A stretch of DNA of 64,000 nucleotides from Brachionus plicatilis (Eukaryota; Rotifera; Eurotatoria; Ploima; Brachionidae), in contig QEOQ01000246.1 of NCBI GenBank assembly GCA_010279815.1, positions 638,218 through 702,217 of the forward strand, given 5' to 3'. Below the pieces are notes generated by a model. The model ran no database searches. It worked only from the letters and a program-made list of their open reading frames with translations, and was not told the DNA's origin. Both the position numbers and the translations under genes were made by a program. Below, piece after piece: positions 9,885 to 20,585 of the stretch. Within the stretch, counting starts at the first letter, position 1. Each line of letters opens with the position of its first letter.

Positions 9885-12868
9885 AATTGAAAAAATTTTT
9901 TTTTTTTTAAATTTAATAAAAAAAATACAGTTTTTAAATTATTAAAATTAGCATTTTGACTTGTTAAGACAAGTTTGAAGTCTTACCAAATCCACCTTTT
10001 TTAAATTTGAATTTTTTTTCTAATTTTTTTCTATTTGGTCTTCTTATGTTTGATTGTCAGACTGGTGGAAAAATACAAAGCGGGTTTTAATTCAAGGTTA
10101 ATCGGATACCGGCATCCATTGTGTAATTGTTACCTAATCATTCAGAATCTATCAATACTTGAACTTTTAGTAACTTTCATTCAATTTTTCAATTTGTTAT
10201 TTCAATTTTCTTTTAAATTTAATTTGGGGATCTATCAAAACATAAAAAAAATATATAGAATAAAAAATATAGAATTTTATCTAATATAGAAATATCAAAA
10301 TGTAAAAAAATAAAATAAAGAATTTTAAAAATATTTAAATGACAATTATTTTGAAAAATAAAATGTAAAATAGAATTTTTTAAACTATAAATCTTACTCT
10401 TAAATTAATATAATTAATTAATTATCTAAAAATAAACAATCAATACCATTAATATGCAATTCAATTTTTTTTGATTCGTATTATGAAACAATTTTTTTGA
10501 TTTTTTGATTTTTTTCTGATTGAGGTTAATATTTTTATTGTTTATAATCATTTCTTGAAAAAAAAATTTTGTTAAAAATAAAGATAAATGTGTTTTTAAA
10601 AAAAAATTTTATTTTTTCTACATTTCCTAAATTATTTATTTTTTCTATATTATTTAGATTCTTCTATGTTTTGGTTATTCTACATTATTTTTTTCTTTGC
10701 AATTCTTTATTTTTTGTCTCCTATTTTTTTTTATTCTATATATTTTTTTTCTAAAAATTTTTTTTCTTTGATTTAATATGCCTCCTTTTTTTTTATAATT
10801 TTTCTTATTTCTTAAAATTTTTATTTTCAATCTGAAAAAACTTTAAATTAATTCAGGTAGACAATAAAATTTTCCAAAAATTTCTCTTCAAATGTTATCA
10901 AACAATTTAAATGAAAAAACATTTTGATAAAAAATTTATATAAAATTTACTTTGATCCTCATAATTTTATCTTTATTTGTAAATATATAAAATATTTAGT
11001 AAATAATATTTTTCACATGATTTTGGCACAGGTTTTAAATCAGAATTTAAAAAAAATTTGTATTTAGAATTTGCAATTTTTCAGGCATATGGATAGAACG
11101 GATTAACCTCCCACCTATACTTAGAAGTTCAAAAAAATATTGATTTTCAAATATTTTATACATTTTCAGATAAATAAAGTGGTGTGAATCATAACAAGTT
11201 TTTTTAAATTTAAAAGAACAAAAATATAAATTTAAATTTATGAATAATTTTCATACTTTTTAATTAAAAGTTCGATTATCCTAAAATTAAATTTCAATCC
11301 GGTTAAATTTATAATGAATCTTCAACTTGCAATAAAATCATTAAAATTTTTAATTTTATCAATTTTTTCATTTATTATTTTTTATTCCTTTTTAAAATTA
11401 ATATTACTTTTTCTAGTGAATGAACCCTAATCTTAAGCAAATTACGCTCGATAAAATAGATTTAAAGTAAAAGAATCAAAATTAAAAAAAACACTGTTTG
11501 TTTAATTGTTGATTACATTGTTAATATGCAAAAGATCAATAAATTCGAATTGTCTTTTTTGTCATAAATTCAAGTTTGTCAAATCAAGCAAGTCGAAAAT
11601 CCGACGGCTTTTTTCAAATTTTTTAAAGTATTTTTAGTAAGTGTAAATAGAAAAAAAAAAGAAAAATATAATGTAATATAGATATTTTAAATTAAAATTT
11701 TCACTCAAACATCTTTTTTATTTCTAGATATTATCTGCTATTAATAAAAAAATTGATTTTTTTGTTTGTTTAACTGGTTGATGTGAGAACTTTATCAACT
11801 TTGGCTCAGAGAACAAAAGCAAAATAATGATATTTCTAAAAAAAAATTTTTGAGCACCCTGAAAAAATTGGCTTTCCTTTACAAAGATCTTTAGCTTTTA
11901 AACTCAATTTGAGATGGTGTTTTAGTTTTGAGCTAACCCAAACTTAAAAACATATGTTAAGAAAAATTTACTTTTTTTTCAATTGTCTATGATTTGTGAG
12001 TCACTGTCACCAAATTCGTCACCATCAACTTTTGATATAATTTTTAAATTATTTGTAGTTGTACCAATAAATTTTAAGTACCCCAAATAACTGTTTTTAA
12101 ATAATTAACAATTTTTTCTTGTTGTTTTTAGTTAATTAAAATTAAGATTAAGATTAAAAAATTTGAATTTTGTAAAATAAAACAGTGCAAAAAATTGAGA
12201 AATATTTTTAATTTTTATGCCAATTTAATTACTGAAATAAATTATAATTAAGTTTCGAATTTATTTTATAAAAATAAGTTTAAAAATTTGGACCATCTTA
12301 AAATGTCCCAAGATTTCAATAATTTTTAATTTTAGCCAGGAAAATATAAGACCAGAAAGGTTAACTACCGAATGGTGAAGAAAAAATTAAAACAATTCAT
12401 TTATTGGTTCGGAGAATCGGATAAGGAGAAGTCTTTAAAAGACGAAATTTCAATAAAAAGAAAATTTTGCCAATTCCATTTTTGCCGAATTTTGATAATT
12501 TTTTTTCTAGCAAAAAAGTTTATAATAAATTTGTTGAAGAAACATTTAAAAATTTTTTAAACAAATTTTTCCCATAAAAAATTATCCAAAATTCCAGATT
12601 TGGGTATAGAATTTATTTAAAATTAAAATTAATTATTTTAGATATTTGATATTTCTAAAATAGGTAATTTAAGTGCATACTTAAATGAAGATGACAAATA
12701 ATTCAAATGAATAATAAAATAAACTAATCATTAAAATGTTTTGAATTTCCATAAAAAGCAAAAAAACTCAAGCCTTAACAACAAATACTTATTTTTTATT
12801 TTGGTTGATTGCGAAATTAATTTCTTTTTAATTTAAAAATTTTTTGTTATTCATCATTTAAAAAAAAT
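9885..12868. other. Intergenic region between LIG4 and the RING gene
   Basis: Apart from the LINE tail at about 10047-10162 described separately, I see only AT-rich sequence. The open frames at 10569-10754 and 12372-12560 are Phe/Ile/Lys-rich and not convincing as genes. Confidence 0.5.
10047..10162 (+). mobile_element. Non-LTR retrotransposon (LINE) 3'-coding fragment
   Basis: The frame reads VRLVEKYKAGFNSRLIG then HPLCNCYLIIQ. This matches the C-terminal end of the reverse transcriptase ORF seen in the longer LINE copies at 14520-15835, 17846-18560 and 19468-19705. Only about 40 codons remain, so this is a heavily 5'-truncated or decayed copy. Confidence 0.65.
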
Positions 12869-14046
12869 ATGGAGGCTGAATCAACTAATAATACTTTGGC
12901 TCAGGAGCCTAAATTATTAAACGAATTTGTTGATGCTTGTGAAGAACTCAACGAAGCTGAATCAGACAGCGATGAGGAAATATACTATGACATTAGTGCT
13001 GATTTTGATTCCTTTATGGACCGTCTAATTGAAAAAAGACGAAAGTAAAATAAGCAAAAAAAAATTTTTTAAATAAATATTTAAAGCTTAAAATTAGTGA
13101 AATAGCTGTTGAACTAAGACGCCTAAATTACACAGATCAATCTTCCAATAGATCAAGATTGGAAAATTGGTTCCAAAGTAATGTTCAATCTGAGCGGGTT
13201 TTTCGTTCATCAACAATTCAAAGTGAAATTGCTCAATTGAGCTCGATAGGCAGCGTTTCACGGGTTCTGTCAACCTCAAGGGCCCAAATTGAATCAGTTC
13301 TGCAAAACATGGTCAGACGAGAACCTCAAACTGAGCAAAGAAATCGGCCAAACCAGATTCAAGCACCATCTGAACCAACTAGAGTTTCAAATGAATTAGC
13401 TTTGGCCATCAATCAAATAAGCCGTGAACAAGTTATTGGAGAGATAAGCGAATTGGTTCATAGACAACTAGTCTCTAATTCACTTCGATCAGACTTCAGA
13501 ACTGTTTTAGAAGACAGAGTAATGGATCGTTTGAACAGAATTGGCTCAGATGGCGCACAAACTAGAGAATATATCAGAAATTTGCCTAATAATGATGGAA
13601 TATTACGAAATGATTTTAGTAATCTAGGACTAAATGATGATGCTGAATCAGTCTCGTCAATGGATGCAAGAATACGCGGCTTTGGCAATTCAAGAGAGAT
13701 TAAAAATCTTAAAAAGGAAATATCCGAGCTTAAAAATTTGATCAAACTTTCATTTGAGCTTCAAATGGACATGCAGGGTTCGTTGAAGCAAGAGATTAGT
13801 GCGCTAATAAATGGAACATTTAAAGAAACTGGTTCAATGAGCTTAGTCAAAACAGATAAAAAATTGAATAGTGGAACTTGTATCATTTGTACAGAAGCTG
13901 AAAGCAATACAGTATTTTATCAGTGTGGACATTTGTGCGCCTGTTACCAATGTTCAATGAATTTGAGATTAAAAAATCACAACTGTCCTGTTTGTAGAGC
14001 ACCTATCAAAGACATTATTAGAACTTATAAATGCGCTCATGAATGA
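12869..14046 (+). CDS. RING-HC E3 ubiquitin ligase candidate, two exons
   Basis: I build this from exon 1 12869-13044 and exon 2 13098-14046, with a 53-base intron (donor AA|GTAAAAT, acceptor ATTAG|TGAAAT), giving 374 residues. Exon 1 is acidic (EAESDSDEEIYYDI). The middle has repeated Arg/Ser-rich helical segments and a probable coiled coil (REIKNLKKEISELKNLIKLS). The C-terminus is a C3HC4 RING finger: CIIC, then CGHLCACYQC, then CPVCRAPIKDIIRTY. This RING wording is closest to neuralized-type and related lophotrochozoan RING proteins that transfer ubiquitin from an E2. Substrate and pathway cannot be told. The track of reading frames alone would miss exon 1; the join is in frame and the splice sites resemble others here. 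Confidence 0.82.
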
Positions 14047-14519
14047 ACTGAATAATTTAAATTATTTTTAATGATTGAATATTTTATTTTACTACTAAAA
14101 TTAAATTTTTTTTTTAATTTAGATCTTCAGAGGAAGTAAAAAATAAAATTTTTTGAAAAATATTAGAATCAAATTTTTGATTAATAATATTATTTTAATT
14201 GAAAACAGAAAAAAAAAAAATTATGTATAATATGACTGGAATTGATTGGAGAAGAAGTGCCATATAAAAGCGAAAACACCTCTTGTAAAAAAATTATCAG
14301 TTTGAGCAAGTTTTTTTATCCTTTAAGAAAAAAATTGAAAAAAAGTTAAACATTCTATGCTGCTCTTTTTTAGCTAAAATAAATATTTTATTATTCATAA
14401 ATAGCAAAAATAAAAAATCATTATTTAAAATTTTAAAAATTTAAAAAATAAAATAAAGATTTTATTAAAAAGGTAAAAAAATGCAGACTTTTTTATTTTT
14501 TATCTTTAGTTTAAATTTT
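14047..14519. other. Spacer after the RING gene
   Basis: This is AT-rich and I see no gene. It leads into the 5'-truncated LINE. Confidence 0.5.
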
Positions 14520-15835
14520 TAAAAATAAGATATATTCAAAAAATATCTGAGTCTTTTTGCAGATCTAAAAAGGTGTGCGGTCTCTTTTTTGATATTTCTA
14601 AGGCATTTGATAAGGTTTGGCATGAAGGTCTCTTCTATAAACTAATTAAAGCTCAAATACCTGACTATCTTACCTCTGGATACGATCATTCTTGTATCAC
14701 AGATCTTTCAAGGTAAAAATTAATGACTTTACATCAAATTCATTTCCAATTAGGGCAGGCGTTCCACAAGGCTCAGTAATAAGCCCCTTACTTTTTAGCA
14801 TATTTTTTAATGATGTTCCCAAAGCTGATATTTCGAACAAAAAATACTCACTCCTGTTTGCTGATGATCTGATTACTTTCTTCATATTTAAAAAGACAGG
14901 AAGAATAGAAAGAGAAATAAATAACTATTTAAAAGAAATAGAGCCATGGTTATGCAAATGGAAGATGAAAATGTGCCCAAATAAATGTAGCTACACAATT
15001 TTCACAAAAAATAAGAAATTTAATAATACCTTTAGACTTCAGTTGTTCAACAAAACAATTCCCTATTCTAAAACTAATGAATTTCTTGGTCTGTACTTTG
15101 ATGAAAGTCTTTGCTTTGATAAACAAATTAAAGAAGTAAAGACTAAATGCATGAATAGACTCAATATAATAAAAGTTTTGTTTTCAAAAAATTGGAAGCT
15201 CAACCACAATACACTAGCTAGTCTTTACAAGGCACTTATTGGCTCAATTCTGGATTTTAATATTCCATGTCTTAACTCATTCTCCGAATCAGGTCTACAA
15301 AAGTTACAATTTAAAATACTGCTGTTAGATACATTCTAAAACTTCCTCTCAGAACCTCCTCTGAATCATTATTCTATGAAGCAGAAAATAAATTGAATAT
15401 CAGTAAAATTGACCACAGATTAAGCAATTTCTTAGAAAATTACCTTCGTAATGCTCTTGATTATTCAGTTTCATTGACTAAAAGACTTGTTTCGGAGTAT
15501 CAAAGAGGCTTTGATTCTAGATTTATTACGAATCCTACTCCTCTATGTAGCTGCTACCTTATTATACAAAAATTTTCTGACTCTTAAGATCTTATCTATT
15601 TTTTTTGGTTTTTTTTTGTTTTTTTTCTTTTTTCTCCCAGCTCTTTAATTATTATTTTTGTATCTCATCCTTTCATTCATAAATAAAAAATAACTTATTT
15701 AAAATTTAAAAGTTTTTAAACTGTTTTAATTATTTTATTTTATCTTATTTTATTTTATTTATTTTTTTCTTTTTCTATCAGAAGGAGCGTATGCTCCAAC
15801 AGAAAAACAAATAAATAATAATAATAAAAATATTT
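14520..15835 (+). mobile_element. 5'-truncated Jockey-type LINE with frameshifts
   Basis: This is a reverse-transcriptase ORF of a non-LTR retrotransposon. It starts abruptly near 14520 with KVCGLFFDISKAFDKVWHEG, shifts frame near 14690, and continues with GVPQGSVISPLLFSIFFND and the catalytic FADD box. It shifts again near 15335 and ends at the stop near 15587 with SRFITNPTPLCSCYLIIQ. The 3' UTR carries a perfect stem-loop (GGAGC-GTAT-GCTCC, 15784-15797) followed by an ACAAATAATAATAAT-type tail. Endonuclease and ORF1 are absent. It is dead as a mobile element, but its RT core is the best-preserved of this LINE family in the window. Confidence 0.85.
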
Positions 15836-15894
15836 CATTAAATTTTTACTGAATTTAAGAATGCCCTATAGAAAGTGGAATAATTAGTAATCAA

Positions 15895-16022
15895 GCCATG
15901 ATCATGATCCTCTTAGTTTCGTAGCATATTGACATTCTGTTTATCATCAATAGAATGGAGATGCATTTGAGCTGGACATTTTGGATTAATGGAACATTTA
16001 AAATATTCTTTAATTTCATTTT
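15895..16022 (-). pseudogene. FLYWCH-like zinc-finger remnant
   Basis: A minus-strand reading gives YFKCSINPKCPAQMHLHS, then about 15 residues, an in-frame stop, and EDHDHG. Spacing and residues fit the C-terminal half of a FLYWCH zinc finger (aromatic-x-C, CxA, HxH). FLYWCH domains are often found in Mutator-like (MULE) transposases. Here the reading is interrupted and no transposase follows. It abuts the outer left end of the foldback element, which may or may not be coincidence. Confidence 0.35.
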
Positions 16023-16113
16023 TGGTGCTGTGAGTTTATTGGTGAATCTATTTTTTGAATACTTTTGACGATCTCATTGTAATTGTTAAATATAATTTCA
16101 ACGCAGCAGTAAA

Positions 16114-17845
16114 GGTTATTGCTAAAACACGGACCTCCAGTTTTTAAATAAAACACGGACCCATACTTATCTCCCCCATTAATACTATGCCATTTATCCC
16201 CCACCATTTTTCTAGTACATAATTTTACCAGCTTTCACGCAAGACCAAAATCTAAGCTCTAGCACATTTGGTTCGTCCTTCATTTTGATTTTAAATCAAA
16301 AAATCTTTATTCAAACCTACGGACCCATACTTATCTCCCCCATTAAGACTATGCCATTTATCCCCCACCATTTTTCTAGTACATAATTTTACCAGCTTTC
16401 ACGCAAGACCAAAATCTAAGCTCTAGCACATTTGGTTCGTCCTTCATTTTGATTTAAACCAAAATAGATAGTTTTAATTAATTAAATTTTTTTTTCAATT
16501 TTTCATTTAAATAATTTATTTTTTAAGACTCTGTTTATTTAACTTTATTTTTCATTTTTAAATTTTTTCCATTATATAATTAATGAATTTAAATTTTTTT
16601 TTATTTTTTGCATGTCACTAAAATACTTCTTACATTTGATTTCACTTGAGATTTTTTACAAAATTGATTGCAAAGAAGATTGAAAATTAATTTTTATTAT
16701 TTTGTTTTAAAAAACATAGAAATATAGAGGAAGGATATTAATAAATATTAGGTCGAAAAGAAAAATCTCTTAATGTTTTAGCTAATTTATTTAAAAACGA
16801 TTTATTTTTATTCAAAAAATAAAGATAATTACCGAAAACTTGGTACCACTCCTATTGGAACAATGTCAAAATTTGGGTTGATTCTATATAAACCTAAAAA
16901 ATACCTTCGAAGTCATGCTATAAAATTATTTCATTTTTTTTTAGAATAAACCTTGAAACCTGACTTTAAACTAAGAGTAAGCGCAAAAACTTGCTTTTAT
17001 TCTTATAATAATTTCGAATTTCTGGAATAAACTTGTAAAATTGTGGAGTCAAATTAAAAATTAAAAATTAACTTTTATTTTAAATTTTGTCTTTATTTAG
17101 AGTAAAAGTTAAATGAAAAATCAATTGACAACGAATTCTGATTTTTTGAAAATTATCTGATTGGAATAATTATCGGTCCATTTTAACGAACCCATTTTTG
17201 ATCAAAAATAAAACTTTTCATTAGCATGATTTAATAATTTCTATTAAATTATTGTTAATTTAAAATTTTAAAATATAGAAAAATTTTTTATTGTTGAGAT
17301 TTTTATATTATTTTTTGGGCTCGTTAGAATATTATATAAAACTTTACTCTTCTGATTTATTGAAACACTTAAGATTTGAATAAAAAACATAAAAAAGAGA
17401 CAAATTTTAAAAATAGTGTTTTTCTATTTTATTTGCATTGAAAGTTACTTCTTTTTTTTTTCTAAATTATAGAAAAGAAGATTTGAATAAAGATTTTTTG
17501 ATTTAAAATCAAAATGAAGGACGAACCAAATGTGCTAGAGCTTAGATTTTGGTCTTGCGTGAAAGCTGGTAAAATTATGTACTAGAAAAATGGTGGGGGA
17601 TAAATGGCATAGTCTTAATGGGGGAGATAAGTATGGGTCCGTAGATTTGAATAAAGATTTTTTGATTTAAAATCAAAATGAAGGACGAACCAAATGTGCT
17701 AGAGCTTAGATTTTGGTCTTGCGTGAAAGCTGGTAAAATTATGAATGAGAAAATAGTGGGGATAAATGGCATAGTCTTAATGGGGGAGATAAGTATTGGT
17801 CCGTGTTTTATTTAAAAACTGGAGGTCCGTGTTTTAGCAATAACC
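16114..17845. mobile_element. 1.7 kb foldback DNA element with subrepeated arms
   Basis: The ends are exact inverted copies beginning GGTTATTGCTAAAACACGG. Each arm (about 16114-16460 and 17478-17845) contains two tandem copies of a roughly 165-base unit. That unit includes ACGGACCCATACTTATCTCC, then a CATTTATCCCCCACC block, and ends near GTTCGTCCTTCATTTTGAT. The two arms are highly similar, so the copy is young or kept alike by conversion. The middle, about 1 kb, is AT-rich without a recognisable transposase, so the element is non-autonomous. Long, internally repeated arms are typical of Foldback- or MULE-type elements. No target-site duplication is evident: the right end abuts a LINE 3' end and the left end abuts a FLYWCH-like relic. 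Confidence 0.8.
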
Positions 17846-18560
17846 AGCTTAAGCTCCTTCAGAATAAAAATTAAAAATTAAAAATTAAAAAGTTAAGTAA
17901 AATAAGATCAAGAAATAAAAATAAAAATATGAAAAAAGTTTGTGAAAGTTAAATAACCTGGAATTAAAATAGATATATTGAAACATGATGAAGTTTGCGA
18001 TACGTGTTTACAAGATTGAAACTTTAGGAAAGCAAGACAAAAAAAAAAGAAGAAATTATTAAAAGAAAAATCAAATAAGACAAAATTAATGCAATAAAAA
18101 TAGTAATAGAAATAGTAAGACAGCAATTACACAATGGAGTTGGGTATTCAACATACCTTGATTAAAAACCCGCTTTATATTCATCAACCAGCTTGATAAC
18201 CAATGGAACAGAATGGCACAGTCCTCCCGCTACATATCTTTCGCTAAATTCAAAAAGTCGATTTGGGACAGTTAAAAGTTTGAGTTTATTAAAGCCCTCA
18301 TGACGCAAAATATTGGTAGGAGTATCATATTTTAGTTTAAGTATAAAACGAACTGCTGAGTTTTGTAAGACTTGAATTTTTTTAATGTTTGTCTCCGAAA
18401 ATGAATTCAGACACGGAAAAAAGATATCAATTAAAGATCCTATTAAAGATTTATATAGGCTTCCTAGTGTGTAATAATTAAGACCTCATTTTTTGTTTGA
18501 CAATATTTTTATTAAGTTCAACTGTGAACTACAATACTGTTTTATTTCATCAACCATTGA
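17846..18560 (-). mobile_element. LINE 3' fragment (Jockey-type), minus strand
   Basis: The minus strand encodes the C-terminal part of the same LINE RT family as 14520-15835: SLYKSLIGSLIDIFFPCLNS, then ERYVAGGLCHSVPLVIKLVD, EYKAGF, a stop, and VEYPTPLCNC. At least two stops interrupt it. Its 3' end is GAAGGAGCTTAAGCT (stem-loop) at 17846-17858, directly at the right end of the foldback element; the usual ACAAATAAAT tail is missing there. The flanking open frame at 17908-18126 is its 3' UTR read in another frame. Confidence 0.75.
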
Positions 18561-18709
18561 GGTAAAGGTTAATTTTGAATCAAATTTTGATATTTACTTT
18601 TTATTTTAAGTCAAATTATAATTTGAATATTAGCCGTTCCAGGTAGTTATTGTTGCAGCCAAATGATCTTTTTGGCGTTCCATGTAGCTCCATGTAGCGG
18701 CTTAGATAT

Positions 18710-18945
18710 TATTATTTATTTATTTGTTTTCTGTACCGAGCTAGAGCTCCTTCAGAATAAGTTAAAAAAATATTAAAAAAAAAATAAAATAAAAATAAAA
18801 TTAAAGTTAATAAAATGAGATAAAAAAAGAATCGAAATTAAGTAAATAAGCTAAAAAAATGAAAGTTGAAAAGACATAAATAGGAATAGATTGTTACATG
18901 TTGCACATGTTTAAATAGTTCAAGTTTCAGGAAAAAAGAAGAAAT
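18710..18945 (-). mobile_element. LINE 3' UTR copy, minus strand
   Basis: This copy has the stem-loop GAGC-TCTA-GCTC (18737-18749 region) and the ACAAATAAATAAATAAT tail at its 3' end. Its body (18838-18941) is the near-identical reverse complement of plus-strand 19600-19705. It is severely 5'-truncated and has no coding part. Confidence 0.7.
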
Positions 18946-18949
18946 ATTA

Positions 18950-19424
18950 TTATTATTATTATTGTTAAATTAACCTCCATTGAAGGAGAAAGAGTAAAAA
19001 AAAAAAAAAATAAAATTTAAATATATAAAAAAAAGGTAAAAAAAAACTAATCACCAATATTTGTTCCACTGGAACTACCAAATGACTTAGTTAAATTAAT
19101 AAGTAGCGTAAAGTACTTGTTGTCGTTAATGTTTTTTAGGCAAAGTTTAACGGAGTCAGTTAGTCCATTCTCTTGCTTAAACTGTAATTTGAGATCCTTC
19201 TTGAGAGCTTCAACATTAGAATTTATAAAACTTATTTCTGAGATAAAATGAGATTCCAAAAGAACAATGTCCTGATTGAATGACTTTAATTTATTCTCCA
19301 TAGTTGGTTTGTTTAGACACAAATCTTGATAGATAACAGAAGCCATTCTGTTAAATTTGATTGTACTTATAAACGAAAGTTTGGAAAAAACGTACAGCTG
19401 ATCAAAGTTGAACAACTGGTGCAT
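18950..19424 (-). mobile_element. Unidentified ORF plus LINE-like 3' end
   Basis: A 125-residue open frame (19047-19424) is helical and Lys/Asn-rich, with a probable coiled coil and the ending SFGSSSGTNIGD. I do not recognise it. It is followed on the same strand by a T-rich tract and CTCC-TTCAAT-GGAG (18975-18988), a hairpin like the one at 22203-22215, then AATAATAAT. That layout suggests the 3' part of another retroelement family and not a host gene. The piece lies between two oppositely oriented LINE tails. Confidence 0.4.
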
Positions 19425-19467
19425 TTAAAACACTGGTCATGTGACACCTTGGTTTAAGACCTAATAT

Positions 19468-19705
19468 GAGAGATATGTTGGGACAGGACTGAGTCATTCT
19501 ATTCCATTAGTTGTAAGACTGGTGAAGGAATACAAAGAAGGTTTCGAATCAAGATATATTGAATACCCAACTCCATTGTGTAATTGCTACCTTACTATTT
19601 CTTCTTTTTTTCCTGAAACTTGAACTATTTAAACATGTGCAACATGTAACAATCTATTCCTATTTATGTCTTTTCAACTTTCATTTTTTTAGCTTATTTA
19701 CTTTT
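19468..19705 (+). mobile_element. LINE 3' fragment, plus strand
   Basis: The frame ERYVGTGLSHSIPLVVRLVK then EYKEGFESRYIEYPTPLCNC and a stop near 19623 is the C-terminus of the Jockey-type RT family. It is uninterrupted over its 50 or so codons. The following 3' UTR is nearly identical to the minus-strand copy at 18838-18941, so both insertions are recent. Confidence 0.75.
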
Positions 19706-19798
19706 TGGAACAAATTTGATTTCATACTCAGAATAAAATCAATGAAAAATAAAAAATAGCTAAATAGGGTAAAATTACTGAAATTTTTAAGAGAGATT

Positions 19799-20064
19799 GA
19801 AATAAAATGTAGCGTGCTTTGGATTAGCTGTCTTATAGGCAGACGAGCGAACGCAAAACTAGCAATATTTATGCATATTTGCTTTTTGTTGCATGTCACT
19901 AAAAGCGAATATTTCAATTTTAAAAATCAGTGTTCACTCAAATATTACATGTCACTAAATTTGTTAGTGACATGTCATATTTATCGGACATTTACGTTAT
20001 CTACAAACGCAAATTTATACCTTAATTCTCTCACGAATTTTATAAAAAAGCTACATTTTATTTC
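19799..20064. repeat. 266-bp MITE with 15-bp terminal repeats
   Basis: The terminal inverted repeats are exact: GAAATAAAATGTAGC at 19799-19813 and its complement at 20050-20064. An inner hairpin ACATGTCACTAA/TTAGTGACATGT lies at 19947-19975. A flanking ATT on each side could be a 3-bp target duplication. There is no coding. The motif GCATGTCACTAAAA inside also occurs at about 16610 in the foldback element. Confidence 0.6.
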
Positions 20065-20585
20065 ATTTTAAATTAACTAAACTTTAATAAATTAAAAGAA
20101 TTAAATTTGAAAACTTGATCTTATTTTTAGGTAAATAAATTTGTTCTGATTAGTTTATTTATTTATTTCAAAAACACCTCTTGAGTGATGAAAGAAAAAA
20201 TCAAAAAAAAAAGAAAACAATGAATAAATTTTAAATTAAAAAAAAATAAAGGAAATTCGTTTTAATACGGCCCAATTAAATAACACTCTATTGTTGACAT
20301 CATGCTTATCTTGCTGTATACTTCCTCTGCTACAAATTGGCTACACGCTTTGAAAGCTTAATAAAGTTTTTAAGAATAATAATTGAAAACTAATTGTGAA
20401 ATGTTTCAACAATCAAAACAGAATTCAAACAACCTGATTTTGACAAAAAGCATGCAATTCATTTCAATCATATTCTTAGCAACGCTTTTGGTCTGATAAA
20501 GACTTGCTCGAATTCGAAATTTTAAACATTAGCAAAAATATAAATTTTGAAGCATTTAAGTCAATTTGAATTAATTTAAATAAAA
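20065..20585. other. Upstream region of the metalloprotease gene
   Basis: This is AT-rich with some GC-richer pieces around 20260-20370. I see no coding frame. It probably includes the promoter, but no clear TATA-to-ATG spacing was found. Confidence 0.4.

Noticed and set aside
12372..12560. 62-residue Lys/Phe-rich frame before the RING gene
   Set aside because: Composition matches AT-rich noise; no domain, neighbour exon or promoter supports it.
16016..17772. Open frames such as 16016-16207 and 17575-17772
   Set aside because: They lie mostly in the inverted arms of the foldback element and have no family resemblance.
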